From: Hybos culiciformis
Taxonomy: Eukaryota; Arthropoda; Insecta; Diptera; Hybotidae
Assembly: GCA_964007475.1 (NCBI GenBank)
Contig: CAXFZM010000092.1
Span: 1-64,000, forward strand
Reading direction: 5' to 3'
DNA: 64,000 bases
In this document: positions 24,776-37,059 of the stretch, piece by piece
Layout of the letters: every line of letters starts with the position of its first letter
How positions within the stretch are numbered: position 1 is the first letter of the stretch
The notes under the pieces: model-generated
The model's database searches: none
Seen by the model: the letters and a program-made list of their open reading frames with translations, nothing else
What the model was told of the DNA's origin: nothing
Translations under genes and position numbers: made by a program

Positions 24776-26821
24776 AAACGGAGGTTCTCCGAGGTCTGGA
24801 GCCGGAGTAATGAACAAAAAACCAGCCCAAAGTCAACATTTTATGTGTTAAAGTTAGGGGGTTTGCTCACCTTATCGTTTATTTCTCCGGATCTAGAAAA
24901 CCGATTTTCATAAAAATTGCACAGAAAGAAGCGTAATTTCTAGACCTTTAATTTAAGCCAAAAACGGAGGTTCTCCGAGGTCTGGAGCCGGAGTAATGAA
25001 CAAAAAACCAGCCCAAAGTCAACATTTTATGTGTTAAAGTTAGGAGGTTTGCTCACCTTATCGTTTATTTCTCCGGATCTAGAAAACCGATTTACATAAA
25101 AATTGCACAGAAAGAAGCGTAATTTCTAGACCTTTAATTTAAGCCAAAAACGGAGGTTCTCCGAGGTCTGGAGCCGGAGTAATGAACAAAAAACCAGCCC
25201 AAAGTCAACATTTTATGGGTTAAAATTAGGGGGTTTGCTCACCTTATCGTTTATTTCTCCGGATCTAGAAAACCGATTTTCATAAAAATTGCACAGAAAG
25301 AAGCGTAATTTCTAGACCTTTAATTTAAGCCAAAAACGAAGGTTCTCCGAGGTCTGGAGCCCGAGTAATGAACAAAAAACCAGCCCAAAGTCAACATTTT
25401 ATGTGTTAAAGTTAGGGGGTTTGCTCACCTTATCGTTTATTTCTCCGGATCTAGAAAACCGATTTTCATAAAAATTGCACAGAAAGAAGCGTAATTTCTA
25501 GACCTTTAATTTAAGCCAAAAACGGTAGTTCTCCGAGGTCTGGAGCCGGAGTAATGAACAAAAAACCAGCCCAAAGTCAACATTTTATGTGTTAAAGTTA
25601 GGGGGTTTGCTCACCTTATCGTTTATTTCTCCGGATCTAGAAAACCGATTTTCATAAAAATTGCACAGAAAGAAGCGTAATTTCTAGACCTTTAATTTAA
25701 GCCAAAAACGGAGGTTCTCCGAGGTCTGGAGCCGGAGTAATGAACAAAAAACCAGCCCAAAGTCAACATTTTATGTGTTAAAGTTAGGGGGTTTGCTCAC
25801 CTTATCGTTTATTTCTCCAGATCTAGAAAACCGATTTTCATAAAAATTGCACAGAAAGAAGCGTAATTTCTAGACCTTTAATTTAAGCCAAAAACGGAGG
25901 TCCGCCGAAGTCTGGAGCCGGAGTAATGAACAAAAAACCAGCCCAAAGTCAACATTTTATGTGTTAAAGTTAGGGGGTTTGCTCACCTTATCGTTTATTT
26001 CTCCGGATCTAGAAAACCGATTTACATAAAAATTACACAGAAAGAAGCGTAATTTCTAGACCTTTAATTCAAGCCAAAAACGGAGGTTCTCCGAGGTCTG
26101 GAGCCGGAGTAATGAACAAAAAACCAGCCCAAAGTCAACATTTTATGTGTTAAAGTTAGGGGGTTTGCTCACCTTATCGTTTATTTCTCCGGATCTAGAA
26201 AACCGATTTTCATAAATATTGCACAGAAAGAAGCGTAATTTCTAGACCTTTAATGTAAGCCAAAAACGGAGGTTCTCCGAGGTCTGGAGCCGGAGTAATG
26301 AACAAAAAACCAGCCCAAAGTCAACATTTTATGTGTTAAAGTTAGGGGGTTTGCTCACCTTATCGTTTATTTCTCCGGATCTAGAAAACCGATTTTCATA
26401 AAAATTGCACAGAAAGAAGCGTAATTTCTAGACCTTTAATTTAAGCCAAAAACGGAGGTTCTCCGAGGTCTAGAGCCGGAGTAATGAACAAAAAACCAGC
26501 CCAAAGTCAACATTTTATGTGTTACAGTTAGGGGGTTTGCTCACCTTATCGTTTATTTCTCCGGATCTAGAAAACCGATTTTCATAAAAATTGCACAGAA
26601 AGAAGCGTAATTTCTAGACCTTTAATTTAAGCCAAAAACGGAGGTCCGCCGAAGTCTGGAGCCGGAGTAATGAACAAAAAACCAGCCCAAAGTCAACATT
26701 TTATGTGTTAAAGCTAGGGGGTTTGCTCACCTTATCGTTTATTTCTCCGGATCTAGAAAACCGATTTACATAAAAATTGCACAGAAAGAAGCGTAATTTC
26801 TAGACCTTTAATTTAAGCCAA
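24776..26821. repeat. 11-mer higher-order repeat, copy 2
   Basis: Directly adjacent second copy of the 2,046-bp unit. It ends with a CCGCC/AAAGCTAGG monomer pair that follows the 19.2-kb block rather than the first 11-mer copy. It then passes into two successive GAGAACCG/TTCCTAGACC monomers (about 26,940 and 27,127) before the TGTTACAG sequence begins again. The 7-monomer spacing of TGTTACAG (26,524; 27,826; 29,128) shows a shorter, partial repetition overlaid on this region. Confidence 0.85.
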
Positions 26822-28230
26822 AAACGGAGGTCCGCCGAAGTCTGGAGCCGGAGTAATGAACAAAAAACCAGCCCAAAGTCAACATTTTATGTGTTAAAGC
26901 TAGGGGGTTTGCTCACCTTATCGTTTACTTCTCCGGATCTAGAGAACCGATTTTCATAAAAATTGCACAGAAAGAAGCGTAATTCCTAGACCTTTAATTT
27001 AAGCCAAAAACGGAGGTTGTCCGAGGTCTGGAGCCGGAGTAATGAACAAAAAACCAGCCCAAAGTCAACATTTTATGTGTTAAAGCTAGGGGGTTTGCTC
27101 ACCTTATCGTTTACTTCTCCGGATCTAGAGAACCGATTTTCATAAAAATTGCACAGAAAGAAGCGTAATTCCTAGACCTTTAATTTAAGCCAAAAACGGA
27201 GGTTGTCCGAAGTCTGGAGCCGGAGTAATGAACAAAAAACCAGCCCAAAGTCAACATTTTATGTGTTAAAGTTAGGGGGTTTGCTCACCTTATCGTTTAT
27301 TTCTCCGGATCTAGAAAACCGATTTACATAAAAATTACACAGAAAGAAGCGTAATTTCTAGACCTTTAATTCAAGCCAAAAACGGAGGTTCTCCGAGGTC
27401 TGGAGCCGGAGTAATGAACAAAAAACCAGCCCAAAGTCAACATTTTATGTGTTAAAGTTAGGGGGTTTGCTCACCTTATCGTTTATTTCTCCGGATCTAG
27501 AAAACCGATTTTCATAAATATTGCACAGAAAGAAGCGTAATTTCTAGACCTTTAATGTAAGCCAAAAACGGAGGTTCTCCGAGGTCTGGAGCCGGAGTAA
27601 TGAACAAAAAACCAGCCCAAAGTCAACATTTTATGTGTTAAAGTTAGGGGGTTTGCTCACCTTATCGTTTATTTCTCCGGATCTAGAAAACCGATTTTCA
27701 TAAAAATTGCACAGAAAGAAGCGTAATTTCTAGACCTTTAATTTAAGCCAAAAACGGAGGTTCTCCGAGGTCTAGAGCCGGAGTAATGAACAAAAAACCA
27801 GCCCAAAGTCAACATTTTATGTGTTACAGTTAGGGGGTTTGCTCACCTTATCGTTTATTTCTCCGGATCTAGAAAACCGATTTTCATAAAAATTGCACAG
27901 AAAGAAGCGTAATTTCTAGACCTTTAATTTAAGCCAAAAACGGAGGTCCGCCGAAGTCTGGAGCCGGAGTAATGAACAAAAAACCAGCCCAAAGTCAACA
28001 TTTTATGTGTTAAAGCTAGGGGGTTTGCTCACCTTATCGTTTATTTCTCCGGATCTAGAAAACCGATTTACATAAAAATTGCACAGAAAGAAGCGTAATT
28101 TCTAGACCTTTAATTTAAGCCAAAAACGAAGGTTCTCCGAGGTCTGGAGCCGGAGTAATGAACAAAAAACCAGCCCAATGTCAACATTTTATGTGTTAAA
28201 GTTAGGGGGTTTGCTCACCTTATCGTTTAT

Positions 28231-31200
28231 TTCTCCGGATCTAGAAAACCGATTTACATAAAAATTGCACAGAAAGAAGCGTAATTTCTAGACCTTTAAT
28301 TTAAGCCAAAAACGGAGGTTCTCCGAGGTCTGGAGCCGGAGTAATGAACAAAAAACCAGCCCAAAGTCAACATTTTATGTGTTAAAGTTAGGGGGTTTGC
28401 TCACCTTATCGTTTATTTCTCCGGATCTAGAAAACCGATTTTCATAAAAATTGCACAGAAAGAAGCGTAATTTCTAGACCTTTAATTTAAGCCAAAAACG
28501 GAGGTCCGCCGAAGTCTGGAGCCGGAGTAATGAACAAAAAACCAGCCCAAAGTCAACATTTTATGTGTTAAAGTTAGGGGGTTTGCTCACCTTATCGTTT
28601 ATTTCTCCGGATCTAGAAAACCGATTTACATAAAAATTACACAGAAAGAAGCGTAATTTCTAGACCTTTAATTTAAGCCAAAAACGGAGGTTCTCCGGGG
28701 TCTGGAGCCGGAGTAATGAACAAAAAACCAGCCCAAAGTCAACATTTTATGTGTTAAAGTTAGGGGGTTTGCTCACCTTATCGTTTATTTCTCCGGATCT
28801 AGAAAACCGATTTTCATAAATATTGCACAGAAAGAAGCGTAATTTCTAGACCTTTAATGTAAGCCAAAAACGGAGGTTCTCCGAGGTCTGGAGCCGGAGT
28901 AATGAACAAAAAACCAGCCCAAAGTCAACATTTTATGTGTTAAAGTTAGGGGGTTTGCTCACCTTATCGTTTATTTCTCCGGATCTAGAAAACCGATTTT
29001 CATAAAAATTGCACAGAAAGAAGCGTAATTTCTAGACCTTTAATTTAAGCCAAAAACGGAGGTTCTCCGAGGTCTAGAGCCGGAGTAATGAACAAAAAAC
29101 CAGCCCAAAGTCAACATTTTATGTGTTACAGTTAGGGGGTTTGCTCACCTTATCGTTTATTTCTCCGGATCTAGAAAACCGATTTTCATAAAAATTGCAC
29201 AGAAAGAAGCGTAATTTCTAGACCTTTAATTTAAGCCAAAAACGGAGGTCCGCCGAAGTCTGGAGCCGGAGTAATGAACAAAAAACCAGCCCAAAGTCAA
29301 CATTTTATGTGTTAAAGCTAGGGGGTTTGCTCACCTTATCGTTTATTTCTCCGGATCTAGAAAACCGATTTACATAAAAATTGCACAGAAAGAAGCGTAA
29401 TTTCTAGACCTTTAATTTAAGCCAAAAACGGAGGTCCGCCGAAGTCTGGAGCCGGAGTAATGAACAAAAAACCAGCCCAAAGTCAACATTTTATGTGTTA
29501 AAGCTAGGGGGTTTGCTCACCTTATCGTTTACTTCTCCGGATCTAGAGAACCGATTTTCATAAAAATTGCACATAAAGAAGCGTAATTCCTAGACCTTTA
29601 ATTTAAGCCAAAAACGGAGGTTGTCCGAGGTCTGGAGCCGGAGTAATGAACAAAAAACCAGCCCAAAGTCAACATTTTATGTGTTAAAGTTAGGGGGTTT
29701 GCTCACCTTATCGTTTATTTCTCCGGATCTAGAAAACCGATTTTCATAAAAATTGCACAGAAAGAAGCGTAATTTCTAGACCTTTAATTTAAGCCAAAAA
29801 CGGAGGTTGTTCGAGGTCTGGAGCCGGAGTAATGAACAAAAAACCAGCCCAAAGTCAACATTTTATGTGTTAAAGTTAGGGGGTTTGCTCACCTTATCGT
29901 TTATTTCTCCGGATCTAGAAAACCGATTTTCATAAAAATTGCACAGAAAGAAGCGTAATTTCTAGACCTTTAATTTAAGCCAAAAACGGAGGTTCTCCGA
30001 GGTCTGGAGCCGGAGTAATGAACAAAAAACCAGCCCAAAGTCAACATTTTATGTGTTAAAGTTAGGGGGTTTGCTCACCTTATCGTTTATTTCTCCGGAT
30101 CTAGAAAACCGATTTTCATAAAAATTGCACAGAAAGAAGCGTAATTTCTAGACCTTTAATTTAAGCCAAAAACGAAGGTTCTCCGAGGTCTGGAGCCGGA
30201 GTAATGAACAAAAAACCAGCCCAATGTCAACATTTTATGTGTTAAAGTTAGGGGGTTTGCTCACCTTATCGTTTATTTCTCCGGATCTAGAAAACCGATT
30301 TACATAAAAATTGCACATAAAGAAGCGTAATTTCTAGACCTTTAATTTAAGCCAAAAACGGAGGTTCTCCGAGGTCTGGAGCCGGAGTAATGAACAAAAA
30401 ACCAGCCCAAAGTCAACATTTTATGTGTTAAAGTTAGGGGGTTTGCTCACCTTATCGTTTATTTCTCCGGATCTAGAAAACCGATTTTCATAAAAATTGC
30501 ACAGAAAGAAGCGTAATTTCTAGACCTTTAATTTAAGCCAAAAACGGAGGTTCTCCGAGGTCTGGAGCCGGAGTAATGAACAAAAAACCAGCCCAAAGTC
30601 AACATTTTATGTGTTAAAGTTAGGGGGTTTGCTCACCTTATCGTTTATTTCTCCGGATCTAGAAAACCGATTTTCATAAAAATTGCACAGAAAGAAGCGT
30701 AATTTCTAGACCTTTAATTTAAGCCAAAAACGAAGGTTCTCCGAGGTCTGGAGCCGGAGTAATGAACAAAAAACCAGCCCAATGTCAACATTTTATGTGT
30801 TAAAGTTAGGGGGTTTGCTCACCTTATCGTTTATTTCTCCGGATCTAGAAAACCGATTTACATAAAAATTGCACATAAAGAAGCGTAATTTCTAGACCTT
30901 TAATTTAAGCCAAAAACGGAGGTTCTCCGAGGTCTGGAGCCGGAGTAATGAACAAAAAACCAGCCCAAAGTCAACATTTTATGTGTTAAAGTTAGGGGGT
31001 TTGCTCACCTTATCGTTTATTTCTCCGGATCTAGAAAACCGATTTTCATAAAAATTGCACAGAAAGAAGCGTAATTTCTAGACCTTTAATTTAAGCCAAA
31101 AACGGAGGTTCTCCGAGGTCTGGAGCCGGAGTAATGAACAAAAAACCAGCCCAAAGTCAACATTTTATGTGTTAAAGTTAGGAGGTTTGCTCACCTTATC

Positions 31201-31780
31201 GTTTATTTCTCCGGATCTAGAAAACCGATTTACATAAAAATTGCACAGAAAGAAGCGTAATTTCTAGACCTTTAATTTAAGCCAAAAACGGAGGTTCTCC
31301 GAGGTCTGGAGCCGGAGTAATGAACAAAAAACCAGCCCAAAGTCAACATTTTATGGGTTAAAATTAGGGGGTTTGCTCACCTTATCGTTTATTTCTCCGG
31401 ATCTAGAAAACCGATTTTCATAAAAATTGCACAGAAAGAAGCGTAATTTCTAGACCTTTGATTTAAGCCAAAAACGGAGGTCCGCCGAAGTCTGGAGCCG
31501 GAGTAATGAACAAAAAACCAGCCCAAAGTCAACATTTTATGTGTTAAAGTTAGGGGGTTTGCTCACCTTATCGTTTATTTCTCCGGATCTAGAAAACCGA
31601 TTTACATAAAAATTGCACAGAAAGAAGCGTAATTTCTAGACCTTTAATTTAAGCCAAAAACGGAGGTTCTCCGAGGTCTGGAGCCGGAGTAATGAACAAA
31701 AAACCAGCCCAAAGTCAACATTTTATGTGTTAAAGTTAGGGGGTTTGCTCACCTTATCGTTTATTTCTCCGGATCTAGAA
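28231..31780. repeat. Large segmental duplication copy 2 (pairs with 19.9-22.8 kb)
   Basis: Downstream partner of the 19.9-22.8 kb block, longer by three monomers because the CGAAGG / CCCAATGTC / GCACATAAAG unit is present twice. From about 31,350 it also matches 16.84-18.0 kb (offset 78 monomers plus one base). This block was therefore assembled from the right end of the 13-mer family. Confidence 0.86.
30340..30897. repeat. Three-monomer tandem duplication (558 bp)
   Basis: The monomer ending in GCACATAAAG occurs at 30,311 and again at 30,869, exactly 3 x 186 bp apart, with the same CGAAGG and CCCAATGTC variants in both. The related block at 19.9-22.8 kb has it once. This is a recent local expansion by three whole monomers, the kind of step made by unequal exchange. 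Confidence 0.9.
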
Positions 31781-31994
31781 AACCGATTTACATAAAAATT
31801 GCACAGAAAGAAGCGTAATTTCTAGACCTTTAATTTAAGCCAAAAACGGAGGTTCTCCGAGGTCTGGAGCCGGAGTAATGAACAAAAAACCAGCCCAAAG
31901 TCAACATTTTATGTGTTAAAGTTAGGGGGTTTGCTCACCTTATCGTTTATTTCTCCGGATCTAGAAAACCGATTTACATAAAAATTGCACAGAA

Positions 31995-34227
31995 AGAAGC
32001 GTAATTTCTAGAGCTTTAATTTAAGCCAAAAACGGAGGTTCTCCGAGGTCTGGAGCCGGAGTAATGAACAAAAAAACCAGCCCAAAGTCAACATTTTATG
32101 TGTTAAAGTTAAGGGGTTTGCTCACCTTATCGTTTATTTCTCCGGATCTAGAAAACCGATTTTCATAAAAATTGCACAGAAAGAAGCGTAATTTCTAGAC
32201 CTTTAATTTAAGCCAAAAACGAAGGTTCTCCGAGGTCTGGAGCCCGAGTAATGAACAAAAAACCAGCCCAAAGTCAACATTTTATGTGTTAAAGTTAGGG
32301 GGTTTGCTCACCTTATCGTTTATTTCTCCGGATCTAGAAAACCGATTTTCATAAAAATTGCACAGAAAGAAGCGTAATTTCTAGACCTTTAATTTAAGCC
32401 AAAAACGGTAGTTCTCCGAGGTTTGGAGCCGGAGTAATGAACAAAAAACCAGCCCAAAGTCAACATTTTATGTGTTAAAGTTAGGGGGTTTGCTCACCTT
32501 ATCGTTTATTTCTCCGGATCTAGAAAACCGATTTTCATAAAAATTGCACAGAAAGAAGCGTAATTTCTAGACCTTTAATTTAAGCCAAAAACGGAGGTTC
32601 TCCTTGGTCTGGAGCCGGAGTAATGAACAAAAAACCAGCCCAAAGTCAACATTTTATGTGTTAAAGTTAGGGGGTTTGCTCACCTTATCGTTTATTTCTC
32701 CGGATCTAGAAAACCGATTTTCATAAAAATTGCACAGAAAGAAGCGTAATTTCTAGACCTTTAATTTAAGCCAAAAACGGAGGTTCTCCGAGGTCTGGAG
32801 CCGGAGTAATGAACAAAAAACCAGCCCAAAGTCAACATTTTATGTGTTAAAGTTAGGGGGTTTGCTCACCTTATCGTTTATTTCTCCGGATCTAGAAAAT
32901 CGATTTTCATAAAAATTGCACAGAAAGAAGCGTAATTTCTAGAGCTTTAATTTAAGCCAAAAACGGAGGTTCTCCGAGGTCTGGAGCCGGAGTAATGAAC
33001 AAAAAACCAGCCCAAAGTCAACATTTTATGTGTTAAAGTTAGGGGGTTTGCTCACCTTATCGTTTATTTCTCCGGATCTAGAAAACCGATTTTCATAAAA
33101 ATTGCACAGAAAGAAGCGTAATTTCTAGACCTTTAATTTAAGCCAAAAACGGAGGTTCTCCGAGGTCTAGAGCCGGAGTAATGAACAAAAAACCAGCCCA
33201 AAGTCAACATTTTATGTGTTAAAGTTAGGGGGTTTGCTCACCTTATCGTTTACTTCTCCGGATCTAGAAAACCGATTTTCATAAAAATTGCACAGAAAGA
33301 AGCGTAATTTCTAGACCTTTAATTTAAGCCAAAAACGGAGGTCCGCCGAAGTCTGGAGCCGGAGTAATGAACAAAAAACCAGCCCAAAGTCAACATTTTA
33401 TGTGTTAAAGTTAGGGGGTTTGCTCACCTTATCGTTTACTTCTCCGGATCTAGAAAACCGATTTTCATAAAAATTGCACAGAAAGAAGCGTAATTTCTAG
33501 ACCTTTAGTTTAAGCCAAAAAAGAGGTCCGCCGAGGTCTGGAGCCGGAGTAATGAACAAAAAACCAGCCCAAAGTCAACATTTTATGTGTTAAAGTTAGG
33601 GGGTTTGCTCACCTTATCGTTTATTTCTCCGGATCTAGAAAACCGATTTACATAAAAATTGCACAGAAAGAAGCGTAATTTCTAGACCTTTAATTTAAGC
33701 CAAAAACGGAGGTTGTCCGAGGTCTGGAGCCGGAGTAATGAACAAAAAACCAGCCCAAAGTCAACATTTTATGTGTTAAAGTTAGGGGGTTTGCTCACCT
33801 TATCGTTTATTTCTCCGGATCTAGAGAACCGATTTTCATAAAAATTGCACAGAAAGAAGCGTAATTTCTAGACCTTTAATTTAAGCCAAAAACGAAGGTT
33901 CTCCGAGGTCTGGAGCCGGAGTAATGAACAAAAAACCAGCCCAAAGTCAACATTTTATGTGTTAAAGTTAGGGGGTTTGCTCACCTTATCGTTTATTTCT
34001 CCGGATCTAGAAAACCGATTTTCATAAAAATTGCACAGAAAGAAGCGTAATTTCTAGAGCTTTAATTTAAGCCAAAAACGGAGGTTCTCCGAGGTCTGGA
34101 GCCGGAGTAATGAACAAAAAAACCAGCCCAAAGTCAACATTTTATGTGTTAAAGTTAGGGGGTTTGCTCACCTTATCGTTTATTTCTCCGGATCTAGAAA
34201 ACCGATTTTCATAAAAATTGCACAGAA
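31995..34227. repeat. Indel-bearing 6-mer region
   Basis: A six-monomer order repeats with a 1,115-bp step: TAGAGC (32,926 and 34,041), TCTAGAGCC with TTTACTTC, CCGCC with TTTACTTC, and TTTAGTTT with AAAGAGGTCC. The shortfall of one base is a deletion near 33,520. Extra A bases are present near 32,070 and 34,116. These are the only length changes I found between 17.5 kb and the end. The start (32.17-32.93 kb) also matches 62.30-63.06 kb, including the rare AAAATCGATT. Confidence 0.83.
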
Positions 34228-35520
34228 AGAAGCGTAATTTCTAGACCTTTAATTTAAGCCAAAAACGGAGGTTCTCCGAGGTCTAGAGCCGGAGTAATGA
34301 ACAAAAAACCAGCCCAAAGTCAACATTTTATGTGTTAAAGTTAGGGGGTTTGCTCACCTTATCGTTTACTTCTCCGGATCTAGAAAACCGATTTTCATAA
34401 AAATTGCACAGAAAGAAGCGTAATTTCTAGACCTTTAATTTAAGCCAAAAACGGAGGTCCGCCGAAGTCTGGAGCCGGAGTAATGAACAAAAAACCAGCC
34501 CAAAGTCAACATTTTATGTGTTAAAGTTAGGGGGTTTGCTCACCTTATCGTTTACTTCTCCGCATCTAGAAAACCGATTTTCATAAAAATTGCACAGAAA
34601 GAAGCGTAATTTCTAGACCTTTAGTTTAAGCCAAAAAAAGAGGTCCGCCGAAGTCTGGAGCCGGAGTAATGAACAAAAAACCAGCCCAAAGTCAACATTT
34701 AATGTGTTAAAGTTAGGGGGTTTGCTCACCTTATCGTTTATTTCTCCGGATCTAGAAAACCGATTTACATAAAAATTGCACAGAAAGAAGCGTAATTTCT
34801 AGACCTTTAATTTAAGCCAAAAACGGAGGTTCTCCGAGGTCTAGAGCCGCAGTAATGAACAAAAAACCAGCCCAAAGTCAACATTTTATGTGTTAAAGTT
34901 AGGGGGTTTGCTCACCTTATCGTTTATTTCTCCGGATCTAGAAAACCGATTTTCATAAAAATTGCACAGAAAGAAGCGTAATTTCTAGACCTTTAATTTA
35001 AGCCAAAAACGGAGGTCCGCCGAAGTCTGGAGCCGGAGTAATGAACAAAAAACCAGCCCAAAGTCAACATTTTATGTGTTAAAGTTAGGGGGTTTGCTCA
35101 CCTTATCGTTTATTTCTCCGGATCTAGAAAACCGATTTTCATAAAAATTGCACAGAAAGAAGCGTAATTTCTAGACCTTTAATTTAAGCCAAAAACGAAG
35201 GTTCTCCGAGGTCTGGAGCCCGAGTAATGAACAAAAAACCAGCCCAAAGTCAACATTTTATGTGTTAAAGTTAGGGGGTTTGCTCACCTTATCGTTTATT
35301 TCTCCGGATCTAGAAAACCGATTTACATAAAAATTGCACAGAAAGAAGCGTAATTTCTAGACCTTTAATTTAAGCCAAAAACGGAGGTTCTCCGAGGTCT
35401 GGAGCCGGAGTAATGAACAAAAAACCAGCCCAAAGTCAACATTTTATGTGTTAAAGTTAGGAGGTTTGCTCACCTTATCGTTTATTTCTCCGGATCTAGA
35501 AAACCGATTTACATAAAAAT
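34041..35520. repeat. Block paralogous to 0.55-1.86 kb
   Basis: The same series of monomer types occurs 33,674 bp upstream: TAGAGC, TCTAGAGCC/TTTACTTC, TTTAGTTT/CCGCC, AGCCGCAG (34,845 and 1,171), CCGCCGAAG, CGAAGG/CCCGAG, then TTAGGAGG. One additional CCGCC/TTTACTTC monomer (about 34,414) is present here. The AGCCGCAG change is found only in these two places. The copy here has exact 186-bp spacing, while the upstream one carries small indels. Confidence 0.85.
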
Positions 35521-35529
35521 TGCACAGAA

Positions 35530-36480
35530 AGAAGCGTAATTTCTAGACCTTTGATTTAAGCCAAAAACGGAGGTCCGCCGAAGTCTGGAGCCGGAGTAAT
35601 GAACCAAAAACCAGCCCAAAGTCAACATTTTATGTGTTAAAGTTAGGGGGTTTGCTCACCTTATCGTTTATTTCTCCGGATCTAGAAAACCGATTTACAT
35701 AAAAATTGCACAGAAAGAAGCGTAATTTCTAGACCTTTAATTTAAGCCAAAAACGGAGGTTCTCCGAGGTCTGGAGCCGGAGTAATGAACAAAAAACCAG
35801 CCTAAAGTCAACATTTTATGTGTTAAAGTTAGGGGGTTTGCTCACCTTATCGTTTATTTCTCCGAATCTAGAAAACCGATTTACATAAAAATTGCACAGA
35901 AAGAAGCGTAATTTCTAGACCTTTAATTTAAGCCAAAAACGGAGGTCCGCCGAAGTCTGGAGCCGGAGTAATGAACCAAAAACCAGCCCAAAGTCAACAT
36001 TTTATGTGTTAAAGTTAGGGGGTTTGCTCACCTTATCGTTTATTTCTCCGGATCTAGAAAACCGATTTACATAAAAATTGCACAGAAAGAAGCGTAATTT
36101 CTAGACCTTTAATTTAAGCCAAAAACGGAGGTTCTCCGAGGTCTGGAGCCGGAGTAATGAACAAAAAACCAGCCTAAAGTCAACATTTTATGTGTTAAAG
36201 TTAGGGGGTTTGCTCACCTTATCGTTTATTTCTCCGAATCTAGAAAACCGATTTACATAAAAATTGCACAGAAAGAAGCGTAATTTCTAGACCTTTAATT
36301 TAAGCCAAAAACGGAGGTCCGCCGAAGTCTGGAGCCGGAGTAATGAACCAAAAACCAGCCCAAAGTCAACATTTTATGTGTTAAAGTTAGGGGGTTTGCT
36401 CACCTTATCGTTTATTTCTCCGGATCTAGAAAACCGATTTACATAAAAATTGCACAGAAAGAAGCGTAATTTCTAGACCT
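35530..36480. repeat. Dimeric higher-order repeat (372-bp period)
   Basis: Two alternating monomer types repeat with a 372-bp period. One has CCGCCGAAG with ATGAACCAAAAACC (35,599; 35,971; 36,343). The other has CCAGCCTAAAG with CTCCGAATC (about 35,803/35,865 and 36,173/36,235). About two and a half units are present. The CCTAAAG change is confined to this stretch, which suggests a very local, recent expansion. A related trio without CCTAAAG sits at 63.43-63.98 kb, exactly 150 monomers away. Confidence 0.9.
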
Positions 36481-37059
36481 TTAATTTAAGCCAAAAACGG
36501 AGGTTCTCCGAGGTCTGGAGCCGGAGTAATGAACAAAAAACCAGCCCAAAGTCAACATTTTATGTGTTAAAGTTAGGGGGTTTGCTCACCTTATCGTTTA
36601 CTTCTCCGGATCTAGAAAACCGATTTTCATAAAAATTGCACAGAAAGAAGCGTAATTTCTAGACCTTTAATTTAAGCCAAAAACGGAGGTCCGCCGAAGT
36701 CTGGAGCCGGAGTAATGAACAAAAAACCAGCCCAAAGTCAACATTTTATGTGTTAAAGTTAGGGGGTTTGCTCACCTTATCGTTTACTTCTCCGGATCTA
36801 GAAAACCGATTTTCATAAAAATTGCACAGAAAGAAGCGTAATTTCTAGACCTTTAATTTAAGCCAAAAACGGAGGTTGTCCGAGGTCTGGAGCCGGAGTA
36901 ATGAACAAAAAACCAGCCCAAAGTCAACATTTTATGTGTTAAAGTTAGGGGGTTTGCTCACCTTATCGTTTATTTCTCCGGATCTAGAAAACCGATTTTC
37001 ATAAAAATTGCACAGAAAGAAGCGTAATTTCTAGACCTTTGATTTAAGCCAAAAACGGA

